Shown here: positions 21,632-32,456 of the stretch, one piece after another
How positions within the stretch are numbered: the first letter of the stretch is position 1
Layout: every line of letters begins with the position of its first letter
Assembly (NCBI GenBank): GCA_027422505.1
Contig: JAPQWV010000670.1
Span: 186,001 to 250,000, forward strand
Direction of reading: 5' to 3'
DNA: 64,000 bases
Origin: Craterostigma plantagineum
Taxonomy: Eukaryota; Streptophyta; Magnoliopsida; Lamiales; Linderniaceae
Notes under the pieces: generated by a model
Databases searched by the model: none
Told to the model about the DNA's origin: nothing
Seen by the model: only the letters and a program-made list of their open reading frames with translations
Program-made: the position numbers and the translations under genes

Positions 21632-24600
21632 TCCCGGTCGCCTCTTGGAATGTACGTGGTCTAAATAGGTTAGATCACAGATGGGCGGTCGGGGAGATGA
21701 TTACGAAATATGGGTTGAAGCTGATTGGCCTGGTTGAGACTAGGGTTTCCGAACAAAATGCTTCTTCACTCGCTAACTCTATCAGATCGTGGGATTGGTT
21801 CTACGAGTACGAGGACGGACCGGCATCACGTATTTGGGTTGGATGGGATGCTCGCTTCGTGACTGTGACGATTGAGGCCGCCACTTCACAGGCTGTTCAC
21901 TGCAAGGTTCATATCTTAGAAGAGCGGAAAGAAATCTATATCACCTTTGTTTATGGTCGTAACCAGCGGGGGGAAAGACGTGCCCTCTGGAATGATATTC
22001 TGGCCACTTCTAACGCGCGGGTTAACAGCCCTTGGATTGTTATGGGAGATTTTAATGCCATTCTGGATAATTATGAGGCGAGGGGAGGATCACCTGGAGG
22101 AGGCTGTACTGACATGGCAGAATGCTTTACCGCCTCTGATCTTATTGGTCTACCCCGACTTGGCCCTTTGTTCACGTGGTATAACCAACAGAGTGGCACG
22201 GCAGGAGTTTGGCGCTGCCTTGACAGAATTGTTGGCAACCCCTCGTGGTTCGCTCATTTTGGGGACCTAGCTTACCGATGTGGGCTCCCCTCCACCTCTG
22301 ACCACTCACCTCTGATTTTGGAAGACACGGCTCAGCCAAGGAACATAAATAAAGCATTCCGGTTTGACAACTTCCTGATTAAAGACCCCCGATTTCTACC
22401 GATAGTCAAAGCCGCTTGGAGGCGAGAGGTTGCTGGCTACCCCATGTACGCCGTCACGAAGAAACTCAAGGACATCAAAATACAGCTGAAGCATCTCCGG
22501 CGTGACAAAGGTGATCTCAACCGCAATGTTCTCGAGGCTCGGGGGTTTCTGGATATCGCACAGGAGCTTGCTATTCAGCACCCTATGGAGCCGCAGTTGT
22601 TGGTCCTTGAGAGGCGATGTCGCTTAGCATATGCTAAAGCGGTTGATATGGAGCATTCGGCGTTAGTACAACGCGCCAAAGTGGCTTGGCTTAAGGATGG
22701 GGACCAATGTACATCCTTCTTTTTTAAGAAGGTTGCCATGCGTCGCGCCAATAACCGGATATACACCCTTGAAGATGAAGTAGGGACTACCTTCGAAGGA
22801 CATAATCAAGTGTGCGCTGAACTCATTCGGTACTATACTGAGCTGCTTGGACTATCTAGCCGGACGGTGGCCTTGCATGCTACCACTCTCTCACCTTACA
22901 TGGCCCGAAAACTGGGACCCACGGAGGCCGAGGCCATGATTCTTCCGATCACGGATCTGGAGATCAAGCAAGCTTTGTTCTCCATTGGCGACAACAAATC
23001 TCCTGGGCCGGATGGTTTCTCTGCGGCATTCTTTAAAGACGCGTGGGACACCATTGGACGGGACATAACCCACGCCATCAAGGAATTCTTTCGGACGGGA
23101 CATCTCTTGGGGGAACTGAACTCTACGCTCATAACACTTATTCCAAAGAACACTAGCCCCCGGATGGCTAAGGACTTCAGGCCAATATCCTGCTGCAACG
23201 TACTCTACAAGATCATCTCCAAGATTATTGCCAATCGACTATGGGGCAGCCTTGGGCAACTCGTCCATCAAACCCAAACGGCCTTCATTCCTGGCCGCCG
23301 GATCACGGATAACATCTTACTAGCACAGGAAATTTGTCAGGGATATAATAATATGGGGCTGCCTGACCGTGTGGCCTTCAAGGTGGACATCGCGAAAGCG
23401 TATGACACGGTGGAATGGGACTTTCTCTTGGCCGCGCTCGAGGCTATTGGGTTTCATCGGGTTTTCGTTGGATGGATCCGGGCCTGCCTGACCACGCCCT
23501 CTTTCTCGATTAACATCAACGGTACTCCGACGGGATACTTTAAAGGGAGGAGGGGCCTTCGGCAAGGCGACCCGATCTCACCCTACCTTTTCACACTGGT
23601 TATGGAAGTACTTCACGGCATCATTGAAGACGAGATCAGGCAAAGCCCGAATTTCAGATACCACTGGAACTGTGAGGCAACTGCGATTTTCATGCTTACG
23701 TTTGCAGATGATCTCCTCCTCTTCTCTCATGCGGATGTCGATTCTGTAGGGGTCTTCAAACGCAGCCTCGATCTCTTTGCTAACTTATCAGGCCTAAAAG
23801 CAAACATCAATAAGAGTGCAATGTTTGTATCTAAGCGCGCCGACCGATTGAAGAACGCCCTCCAAGATATTATGGGTTTCTCGCTGGGATCACTTCCCGT
23901 ACGCTATCTCGGTGTTCCCCTTATTACATCAAGACTTACGATTGCTGACTGTACCCCTCTTCTGACCAGCGTGGACAAGCGGCTAGGCTCATGGACCAAT
24001 CTCTCTCTATCGTACGCCGGTCGCACCCAATTGATCAAATCGGTCCTCCTTGGACTGCATACCTACTGGGCTGGTGTGTTCCTCCTTCCGAAGGGCGTTA
24101 TCCGGAGCATTGAAGCGAGGCTTAGAGCCTTTCTATGGAAAGGTACGAGTGCCAAGGTGGCTTGGACTGATATTTGCTTGCCTAAAGCTGAAGGTGGACT
24201 TGGCCTTCGCTCGATTGAGACTGATAATAAGGCTCTACTCATGCGTCTGCTTTGGAACATTCTGACGGACGACGACACCTCGATTTGGGCCACCTGGATT
24301 AGACGAACGAGGCTGCACAATAGTTCCTTATGGTCCATCCGACCGGGGACTAGGACTTCATGGAGCTGGAGAAAGATATTGAAGCTGCGAGCCGAATTTA
24401 GGACTCTCATTCAATTCCGCATTGGCAATGGGGCCAACACACTCCTCTGGACCGACCCTTGGCTGCTCGAAGAACCCCTAGTGGAACGCTACCCTCGAGG
24501 ACCTATGATAATGGGCTTACCCAGGGACTCGAAACTCAGCGAGGTAATCAACGAGGGAGGATGGTGCTGGCCAGCTCAAACTTCAGTGGAATACCTCGAC

Positions 24601-25245
24601 TTCGGCCCTCTTTTACCACTCACCCACCCGACCGAACGTGACACGATTAGATGGGCTGCCAACGCAAATGGTCGCTTCACTACCGCTTCCGCAAGGGAGA
24701 GCATCCGCCAAAGGCAACCGATTGTACCCTGGCATACCCTCTTCGGCGGCCCATTAGCCATCCCTCGACATGACTTCATGCTCTGGCTTGCGATTAGGGA
24801 TAAGCTAGCGACTAGAGACAAGCCTTGGATCGCTTCTGCGGCGGGAACCTCAGTTTGCCTTCTCTGCGACGCAGATATTATGGAGACTACGCGACATTTA
24901 TTCTTTGAGTGTACCTTCTCTATTCGCTGCCTTAACCTAATACGTAATCATCTGCACTTTGGATGGCCTTACAGGGATTGGCCGGAGAGCGTGCTTTGGG
25001 CGGCCAGAAGGTGGCGGGGCAAGCACCTAGCCGTGTTGGGGCCTCGGCATGCCCTTGCTTCACTTGTCTACCATCTTTGGTCGGAGCGCAATAGAAGATG
25101 GCACGATGGGATTCGTCGATCACCGGAACGGATAGTTGCTGAAATGGAGGCCCTCTTTAGTATTCGAATCTCGACTCTTCCGCCCAAGTACAATCTGCAA
25201 TTGAACGCCATGCGCCGGACCTGGTGTTTGGACTGGACTACCTAG
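21628..25245 (+). CDS. L1-2 ORF2 protein: endonuclease, reverse transcriptase, zf-RVT
   Basis: This is an uninterrupted frame of 1,205 residues starting at the ATG that overlaps the ORF1 stop. Residues about 1-225 are an APE-type endonuclease (SWNVRGLNR, LVETRV, VMGDFNAIL, STSDHSPLIL) with visible catalytic Asp/His. The RT follows: SPGPDGFSAAFFK, DFRPISCCNVLYK, TAFIPGRRITDNI, FKVDIAKAYDTVEWDF, GLRQGDPISPYLF and the active-site FADDLLLF. The C-terminus is the plant zf-RVT region (PRHDFMLWLAIRDKL, CLLCDAD, HLFFEC). The enzyme nicks target DNA and reverse-transcribes L1 RNA from the nick. No lesion is visible, so the protein could be active. Confidence 0.93.
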   Translation: MIPVASWNVRGLNRLDHRWAVGEMITKYGLKLIGLVETRVSEQNASSLANSIRSWDWFYEYEDGPASRIWVGWDARFVTVTIEAATSQAVHCKVHILEERKEIYITFVYGRNQRGERRALWNDILATSNARVNSPWIVMGDFNAILDNYEARGGSPGGGCTDMAECFTASDLIGLPRLGPLFTWYNQQSGTAGVWRCLDRIVGNPSWFAHFGDLAYRCGLPSTSDHSPLILEDTAQPRNINKAFRFDNFLIKDPRFLPIVKAAWRREVAGYPMYAVTKKLKDIKIQLKHLRRDKGDLNRNVLEARGFLDIAQELAIQHPMEPQLLVLERRCRLAYAKAVDMEHSALVQRAKVAWLKDGDQCTSFFFKKVAMRRANNRIYTLEDEVGTTFEGHNQVCAELIRYYTELLGLSSRTVALHATTLSPYMARKLGPTEAEAMILPITDLEIKQALFSIGDNKSPGPDGFSAAFFKDAWDTIGRDITHAIKEFFRTGHLLGELNSTLITLIPKNTSPRMAKDFRPISCCNVLYKIISKIIANRLWGSLGQLVHQTQTAFIPGRRITDNILLAQEICQGYNNMGLPDRVAFKVDIAKAYDTVEWDFLLAALEAIGFHRVFVGWIRACLTTPSFSININGTPTGYFKGRRGLRQGDPISPYLFTLVMEVLHGIIEDEIRQSPNFRYHWNCEATAIFMLTFADDLLLFSHADVDSVGVFKRSLDLFANLSGLKANINKSAMFVSKRADRLKNALQDIMGFSLGSLPVRYLGVPLITSRLTIADCTPLLTSVDKRLGSWTNLSLSYAGRTQLIKSVLLGLHTYWAGVFLLPKGVIRSIEARLRAFLWKGTSAKVAWTDICLPKAEGGLGLRSIETDNKALLMRLLWNILTDDDTSIWATWIRRTRLHNSSLWSIRPGTRTSWSWRKILKLRAEFRTLIQFRIGNGANTLLWTDPWLLEEPLVERYPRGPMIMGLPRDSKLSEVINEGGWCWPAQTSVEYLDFGPLLPLTHPTERDTIRWAANANGRFTTASARESIRQRQPIVPWHTLFGGPLAIPRHDFMLWLAIRDKLATRDKPWIASAAGTSVCLLCDADIMETTRHLFFECTFSIRCLNLIRNHLHFGWPYRDWPESVLWAARRWRGKHLAVLGPRHALASLVYHLWSERNRRWHDGIRRSPERIVAEMEALFSIRISTLPPKYNLQLNAMRRTWCLDWTT

Positions 25246-25930
25246 GGTGCTTGGGACTGGTCTTGCTTCGGTTCAGGGTTTGGTGGGCTGATGGATGAGT
25301 TGGAAGGAGCCCATAAGAGACACCACCTCCCCCCTTCTCCCCCTTTCCCCACATCTTGCCCTCTTCCCTCCCCCCATCCCCTTCGTTTTGTTTTCTCTTT
25401 TCGTTCTTGTACTGTGCTCCGCTTTGCTTGTCTGCAGGTTGGCCTGGCTGCTGCTTCATCTGGGGTGTCCTACCGGCTCGCCCGTGCCGCATGCAGGCCT
25501 CACTTGCTGGTTGCGCTCCCTGGCGGAAAGAAACAGGAGTTGGCATCTAAGCCTTTCCCCGACCAGACCTGCGGAAGCACTCGCTGCACTTCACCCCCTC
25601 CGTTTGGAATTTCCGCATGGAAGTTTCCTCCGCTGTGCTCTGGCACTTTGTTCGCACAACAACCGACTGCCCTGCTGGCACTACAACTGGTGCCAGACTC
25701 CTGTAGATTGATTTTGGGGTGTGACACCTCCTTTGCCTTTGTTACCATGTGCTGGTAGTCTCTGTATTTGGCTTGGTCTTGTAGGGACCTGGTTGGTGTC
25801 TGGGCTGTTTTGGTCTTGATGTGTTGTCTGGTCGGTAGATATTACCGCTTGTTGCGTCGTGAGAGTTATCATGTACGCTGTCCATGTACTCCTGTCTCTT
25901 TCGTTTAGTGAACACTTCCCAAAAAAAAAA
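25246..25930 (+). other. L1-2 3' UTR and poly-A
   Basis: 685 bp of non-coding sequence follows the ORF2 stop, with a strongly pyrimidine/C-rich tract at 25,320-25,390 and a terminal A run from about 25,919. The poly-A meets LTR3 at a spot where the undisturbed LTR reads AGAAAATGAC, compatible with priming from a TTTT end. Confidence 0.8.
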
Positions 25931-27673
25931 ATGACTTTTAACTTAATCCAAATGAGATAATGTCCTACATGACTCAAAAGGTGTTAGATTCCCTTTTATT
26001 ATGTCACTAAATGACCTAATAATGTCCCATATGTCTAACATAAGAACAAGGAATGAATTTGGACTTGATTTGGATTAAATTTGGCCAAACCGACGCTCGT
26101 CACGGCCTGAAACAAGCCTATTCACGGCCGTGACAACGCCCTTCACGGCCTGGGTCATAACGGTCACGGCCGTGACCATGCCGAGGCCAAATCTCAGCCT
26201 CTTCCGGTCGTCACGGCCACTTGCAAGGTTGTCACGGCCGTGACAGCCCTGACAGCTTTGCGGCAGTTTCGTATTTCGATCTGATCGAGGGGTAAACGAT
26301 GTCCGATTGACCTGAAATTTTAACTATGGTTAAAATACCCATCAATCTTGATTCTGACCAAAGGGATTCTCAATCCGAGGTCTAGATTGTGAGATATGAA
26401 TTTTTGAAACTATTGCTACTTTGCAGACGGGCTTCACGAACGTGACAAGCCTTGCTCGTCATTGTGAACCCTATTTACACTTCAACTATTACCATTTTCG
26501 TTCCGTAAATTTCCGTCCATGTAAATATAGTTTCTACAACATATATTTAACATTTTTATTAACGTCTCTAAGATCGTTAAAACATTTACATCTCATATTA
26601 GTTAGGCACTATCACAGTGATCATTTTTAAGCCCGACTCTCTTGGTTCGTCTCAACCCGGCAATGGAGGAATCCAAGAATTCGGTAAGCGCCTAGCCAAT
26701 CCCGCGGTACCGAATAGATCCCGTGTTGAGTACGATCTTCGATCTACGAACCGACTATAGATTATCGTCGTACGTATAGACCCTTCACATATGTCCCGAT
26801 CAAGTGAGAGTCATGGTTACGTCAAACTCACTAGACTCGACTCTATGACGAATTCGTGACTGGCGAAATTACTAAACTGCTCTCCACGTCCCACGTGAGT
26901 CAGTTTATTGCTTCGGCCGAAGACTTTGTAATTTCCCATCCCCGAATATGCATAGGACATATATCTCGGTTACTAACGAGACAGTGAATCCCTCACGATA
27001 GTCTAAGCACGACAGTTATCCTTCGTTGTCAAGACCGCATGTCGCCGCCGACCCATGTTCGTTCTCAAACAAGGTGGGCCTAGCAAACTAGTAACAAGTC
27101 AAGACCCCAAAGTCAACTCCGTCAAAGACCCTTTGGTCTAAGGTCCACGCACACTACTATAGTCAATCGATCGATCATTGACGCTACCCAGAGTACATAA
27201 GGCCCATGTGATCGTCGATTGCGAGTCGTGTCCAAGTACAAGTTAGTTCCCTAATTCAACTTATACCAACGTTACGACCTCCCACATCCCAAGCAAATGG
27301 TTGGCACAACCATATAAGAGTCGTCAACAAATAAGTCGTAATTGACGCTCAGTCACCCTACTGAGGTCTAAGACTTATGGACTAATTTAATATCGGAAAA
27401 TTATAGATCACCGGTGCCCCTCTCTCTCTCATCCCATGAGAATCGGTGACTAAATTCACGATATACGGGATTTATTTATTTACCGTCTCACCGGATGCCT
27501 AATGAGACTTAATAGGTAAATAAATAATATGCCTTTAAAGAATTAATATAAAAATATAAATTCCATTATCAAGTATATACAATATTCAAATACAGGCAAA
27601 AATACATCGAATATACAATACGTGCCCTATTCATTACATCCTCGAATGGCATTCCGAGGGCACATCCCCAACA
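25931..27673 (-). repeat. Angela LTR3, lacking its first 456 bp
   Basis: It is co-linear with LTR1 from 7432 to 9178. By eye it differs from LTR1/LTR2 at about 11 bases and one 4-bp gap (near 27,577), many more than the two between LTR1 and LTR2. It ends CCCCAACA followed by the second taagg. The missing part was removed with the L1-2 insertion. Confidence 0.9.
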
Positions 27674-30520
27674 TAAGGAAGCAAGTTTTTTGGACCACGT
27701 GCGACGTGTTTGGGGGGAGACGCTCTTAGGATACCCCATGTTTCGGGTCGTCGCCCGCTTGAAGAAGCTTAAGCTGATTTTTGCTTCTCTTCGGCGGGCT
27801 AAGGGCGACTTAGCAGTCAATGTGGCTGAGGCGAAGCACTTCTTGGATGTCGCACAACACTACACAGCATTACACCCTTTTGATGATCGGCTTCGTCTCC
27901 TTGAGCGATGTTGCCGTCTGATTTTTGCGCGTGCGGTTGAGATCGAGCAAACTTCGCTCTCGCAACGGGCTAAGATGGCATGGCTTAAGGATGGCGATCA
28001 ATGTACGCCTTTTTCTTCCGTAAGGTGGCAGTGCGTAGGTCGCTGAACCGGATTGTCACTCTGGAATCTGTCACGGGTGCCCAGTTGACTCATCCCGCGG
28101 AGATTGAGTCTGAGCTTTTGGGCTTTTATGAGGACCTGTTGGGACAGTCTTCTCGTGCCACGCCGGTGCTTTTTCATGATGTCCAACCCTTCATTTCCCG
28201 TCGCCTTTCTCAGTCGGAGGCGGCTACTTTGGTGGCGGACTTGGAGGATTCTGAGGTTCGCCGTGCGGTATTTTCCATGGGTGCTGAGAAAGCTCCGGGC
28301 CCTGACGGTTTTACGGCCGCCTTCTTTTAAAGCGGCCTGGGAGGTGGTGGGTGCTGACATTATTGCCGCGATCCGGGACTTCTTTGTGACGGGTCGCCTC
28401 CTTCACGGATTGAATAGCACGCTTGTTACGCTTATTCCGAAGACGGAGTGTCCCCGGAGGCCTACCGACTTTCGCCCTATCTCGTGCTGCAATGTCTTGT
28501 ACAAGATCATCTCGAAGATCCTTGCTAACCGGCTTAAGGCTCACCTTCCGAAGCTTGTTCATGGCTTCCAGACGGCGTTCATCCCGGGCCGACATATTAC
28601 TGATAATATTATGCTTGCCCAGAAGTTGTGCCATGGCTACAATACCCATGGCCATCCGCCTCGAGCGATGTTTAAGGTGGATTTGGCTAAGGCTTACGAT
28701 CGGGTTGAGTGGAGTTTTATTTTGGCTACGCTGCAAGGCATGGGGTTCCACCCACTTTTTGTTGAGTGGATCCGGACTTGTATCACGACGCCCTCTTTTT
28801 CCCTCAATGTTAATGGTCGACCTACGGGATACTTTGAGGGTAGGTGGGGTCTACGACAGGGTGATCCGATCTCGCCGTATCTCTTCACCCTTGCTATGGA
28901 GGTTCTCCGTGGTGTGGTGTGCTTGGGCATTCAGGAGGACTTGCTTCCAGTATCACTGGCGTTGTGAGGGTATTTCTCTTCCTATGTTGAGCTTTGCTGA
29001 TGATTTATTATTGTTCTGTCATGCTGACGCGATATCTATTGGGGTGCTTAAGTCATCTCTTGATTATTTCTCGGCTCTTTCTGGATTATGCCCTAATCCT
29101 GAGAAGAGTGAGCTTTTTCTCTCTCGCCGGGCTTCACCATTATCGCCGCTTCTCCAATCGATTATGGGGTTCCCTTTGGGATCACTTCCTGTTCGATACC
29201 TGGGCGTCCCCTTGATCACGTCTCGTTTATCACTGGCTGATTGTGCCCCTCTCCTGCAGCGGGTTGATCGTCGCTTGGGCTCCTGGCTCAATCGGTCCCT
29301 TTCTTATGCGGGGCGCGTCCAGCTGATACGGTCGGTACTTCAGGCCATGCACATCTACTGGTCTGGGGTTTTTCTTCTGCCCAAGGGCATCGTCCGAGCG
29401 CTGGAGGCTCGGTTTACAGTTTCTTTGGGCTGGATCTACGGCTAAGGTTGCGTGGGATGACATTTGTATGCCGGTTGCTGAAGGCGTCCTGGGTCTCCGT
29501 TCGGTGTCCTTGGATAATAAGGTACTCCTTTTCCGGCTTCTTTGGCGTGTCATTAGGAAGTCGCCAGACTCGATTTGGATTTCTTGGTTGTATGGTACAC
29601 GGCTTCGGACGCAGTCAATATGGACGGTTCGGCTTTCCACTACTGCTTCTTGGAGCTGGCGCAAACTCCTCCGTTTTCGGTCCGAGATACGCCGTTTTCT
29701 TGAGTTTCGTATTGGTGATGGTGCTACTATCAGTCTGTGGGAGGACCCTTGGCTCCCGGGTGGCCCTCTTCTGGCTCCTTTTCCTCGTGGGCCGGTTGTG
29801 ATGGGGCTTCCTGTGGGCTCTCGTCTGAGCGATGTTGTCTCGGCCACTGGTTGGAACTGGCCAGGCCGCACCACTGTTGAGTACATTGAGCTCAGCCGCG
29901 AGCTTCCCATCGTACGGCCAGCTTCGCGTGATTCTATCCTTTGGGTTGGTGCCCCGCATGGAACTCCATCCACTCGTATTATCAGGGATGCCTTGCAGCC
30001 ACGTGGGGTTGTGGTGCCTTGGGCTTCTCTTTTTGGGGGTCCTCTTAGGGTTCCACGTCATGAATTCATCCTCTGGTTGGGTATTCGAGACCGCTTATCG
30101 ACGAGGGATAAGCCTTGGGTGGCTTTGCGTGCGGGTACTCAGGCCTGTCCGCTTTGTGATTCGCTTACTGTGGAGACGACCACCCACCTTTTCTTTGAGT
30201 GTGTTTTCTCCCGCACTTGCCTGCGGCTTCTGCGACGCAGGATCAGATGGGATTGGCCTTTTCGGGACTGGAATCAGGGGCTTGCCTGGGCTGCTAGACG
30301 GTGGAGGGGTATGCATCTACTGCTTCTAGCTTCTCGACACCTGCTTGCTTCGCTGGTTTACCACATTTGGCTTGCTCGCAATAAGCGCTGGCCGGAGGGC
30401 ATTACGACTACGCCTGAGCATCTTGTTGCTTGTGTTATTGATTTGTGTTGTCTGCGTTTGAATGGCACGTCTACAGATGGCGGCCATTCGACGTTTGTGG
30501 CGTGTTGCGTGGTAGCTGTG
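27674..30520 (+). pseudogene. L1-1 ORF2, RT and C-terminal part (four or more frameshifts)
   Basis: It continues the frame interrupted at 6975. Homology to L1-2 ORF2 is clear throughout: RAKMAWLKDGDQC, APGPDGFTAAFF, DFRPISCCNVLYK, FKVDLAKAYDRVEW, GLRQGDPISPYLF, FADDLLLFCHA, LPVRYLGVPLI, PRHEFILWLGIRDRL, THLFFECVFS. Frame changes are visible near 28,005 (after DGDQC), 28,328 (one extra T in the TTCTTT run), about 28,930 (before FADD) and about 29,415 (before the WAGSTAKVAW segment). No functional RT can be made. The last frame has no stop before the poly-A and would read through it. Confidence 0.9.
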
Positions 30521-30595
30521 TGTGTTTTCATTCACGCATGTACATTCTTTTGTTCTTCTTTTATATATATACGGGCTCCTTCCAAAAAAAAAAAA

Positions 30596-30609
30596 GATAG
30601 TGAAACCTA
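30596..30609. repeat. Target-site duplication of L1-1, right copy
   Basis: gatagtgaaaccta, identical to 4170-4183, follows the L1-1 poly-A. After it the element A gag frame resumes on the minus strand. Confidence 0.9.
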
Positions 30610-32456
30610 TGCCTTCTATAGGATTATAGAACTCTATATCCTTGGGCTTGTTCAAAAATATCGTCTGTTCGGATTGTCCCCTACGCGTAACTATATCATC
30701 TAATTTCTTAATTTTAGCATATAGTTTCTTGCGTTCCTCACCTAGGAGAGCATAGCTATTTCTACCGTAAGTTTGGCGGCTTCACATGCGTCTAGTTCTT
30801 CACTAAGCTCACTAACCTTAGCATTTGATATTTCTAATTGAGCTTCTAAGTTAGTGATCTTAGAGGTAGCTTCGGTTATCCTACAATTTAAAATGGCTTT
30901 CTCGTTGAGATTTCTAACCAAGCAATTGTAGTTATTTGCTAGCTTATCTTCTAGTTCCTTAATCTTTTCGCTCTGTTGTCCTAGTTGAGGTTGACTAGTC
31001 TGTCTAGAATGTAGGCTCTTAGTAAGTTCATCTATTTTTGCACTAGAGCTCCTAAGTTCTAAGTCAAGACTATTTATCTTCTCCTGTGATCTCGCGAGTT
31101 TATCCTCTACTTCCTTAATACTTTTCTGCTCACATTTCATGTTAGCATATTGTTTTTTTTATGAATCTAACATGGTCAATAATGTGGAAGAAGAGACTAC
31201 CTCTTGTGACGAAGTGGATGTGTTGTCGTCGTCCGTACGATTGGATGTCCCGGCATCTGATTCATTGTTGAGACGGGCCATGAGAGCTAAATTCTCTTCT
31301 TCAGAAATCGACGTGTCCTCGAGCCATTGGTCCTGTTCGGCCATGAGAGCTACTCCGGCTTCCTTCTGTTTCGTCAATTGGAGCTTCCTGGAGTAGTAGT
31401 TGGCATCTCTCTTCTTCGGAAGAGTGCACTCTCTGGCGAAGTGACCTGGCTTGCCACAGTTGAAGCATTTGTTAGCCTCCTTAGGATTCTTGATATCGGA
31501 ACTCTCTGGTGCACGTTCTTTGTTTTTAGAGCTTGTAGTCCGAAATCGGTTGGCTGAGGTTGAAGACTTCTTCTTGAAGTACTTCATGCTCATCATTTGT
31601 CCTATGAGAGCTAGCTGCTTTCCTAGTGCTTTCAGATTTGGCTCAACGTCGGAGTCCGACTCTTCTTCCGACTCTGAAGGTGAAGGAGGCCTAACGGTCT
31701 TTTCCTTTCTTGATCTTGAGCTCCTCTTCTCCGAGACTAAGGCAACAGTGTCTTCGTTCTGTTTGCCTTTCTGCTCCTTGAGAATCTCGCTTATATCATC
31801 CTCATGCTGTGCGAGATTGTCAAACACGGCATGGACATCCAACTCCTCTAAATCTTTTTGTCGGATCTGAGTGGATATTTTCTTCCATTCGGCGGGCAGA
31901 GAAGATAGAAATCTGATGTTTGTCTCCATGTTGGTCTTCGTGATCTCTATCTTCCTCATCTCGTTGAGAAGAGTGAGGTATCTTTGGTAGATCTCGTATA
32001 TACTCTCCTCAGGTTTTGCTTTGAAGGAGTCGTAAGCGGTGAGAATGTTCGGCTTTTTGGCCTTTATGCCAACTTCCATCCTCTGCATCATGCTATGCAG
32101 TTCATCCCACATTCCTTTAGCCGATGAAAGGCTATAAATCTGTCGGTATATGTCGTTGGGGACGCCCTGCATGAGGGTGTTCATGGCTACTAGATCTGCC
32201 TTAGCTCAAGCTCTCTCATCGATTGTGTACTCCCTAGGCTCCTTCAGTCGCCTAGATGCAGGAATTTGAGGAGTTGCCGTTTCGTCACCGGGGACATGTA
32301 CCCAAACCTGTGCGGGTCCCTCTTCTAGTGACTCAGTAAATTCTCGGCTTGATCTTTTAGAGCGATGAAATTGAGAAAGCGGCTCCTCCACACAGTATAT
32401 TCGCCTCGTTGCAAAATCGGTGGACGGTTGTCATTTCCGAGCGAGTATGCACCCAT
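30610..32456 (-). pseudogene. Element A gag, N-terminal and central part
   Basis: The start is MGAYSLGNDNRPPILQRGEY at 32456. A frameshift follows within about 45 codons, and a CGA-to-TGA type stop (ERA*AKAD) lies at 32206-32208. From 32184 to 31159 a long open stretch has the UBN2-type copia gag core (GMWDELHSMMQ, NIRFLSSLPAEWKKI), an acidic Ser-rich hinge and a zinc knuckle CFNCGKPGHFAREC. A second stop and shift near 31,150 lead into a coiled-coil extension (30742-31140) that runs to the L1-1 junction. It matches the element B gag in layout. Confidence 0.82.

Larger units (their letters stand above)
19601..25930 (+). mobile_element. L1-2: plant L1 LINE with open ORF2, inserted in Angela unit 2
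   Basis: It comprises ORF1 (open from the 5' junction but without an ATG near its start), an intact ORF2, a 3' UTR and a run of about 12 A that ends where LTR3 resumes with ATGACTTTT. No target duplication is found. Instead about 3.0 kb of Angela DNA is missing between the two flanks. It is related to L1-1 (same ORF1 layout, ATGA overlap, similar RT) but clearly diverged in sequence. Confidence 0.88.
6976..27673 (-). mobile_element. Angela-type Ty1/copia tandem array LTR-INT-LTR-INT-LTR
   Basis: Three LTRs share two internal regions in direct orientation, bounded by one pair of taagg. Unit length LTR+INT is 7,587 bp. The LTR start in element sense (TGTTGGGGATGTGCCC), PPT type (AAGTGGGAGA) and pol motifs (HTDVCGPFSV, SDRGGEYMS) match the Angela/BARE lineage. 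INT1 (9179-14562) is complete in extent. INT2 (16766-19578) is truncated by L1-2, which also removed the first 456 bp of LTR3. Both internal copies carry the same stop and the same frameshift. Confidence 0.9.
4184..30595 (+). mobile_element. L1-1: plant L1 LINE, split by the Angela tandem
   Basis: L1-1 consists of 4184-6975 and 27674-30595. It has a short CT-rich 5' UTR (4184-4269), ORF1 (4270-6219), ORF2 (from 6216) and a poly-A run at about 30583-30595, all bounded by the 14-bp duplication. The Angela array interrupts ORF2 between endonuclease and RT, and the codons join perfectly across it (FLIK then EASFLDHVRR) once one taagg copy is removed. ORF2 has several frameshifts and one altered catalytic residue, so the element is dead. 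It is GC-rich compared with the AT-rich copia DNA around it. Confidence 0.9.

Noticed and set aside
25320..25390. G-quadruplex in the L1-2 3' UTR
   Set aside because: The G-rich strand is the minus strand, so the L1 RNA itself would be C-rich; no clear four-tract arrangement was established.
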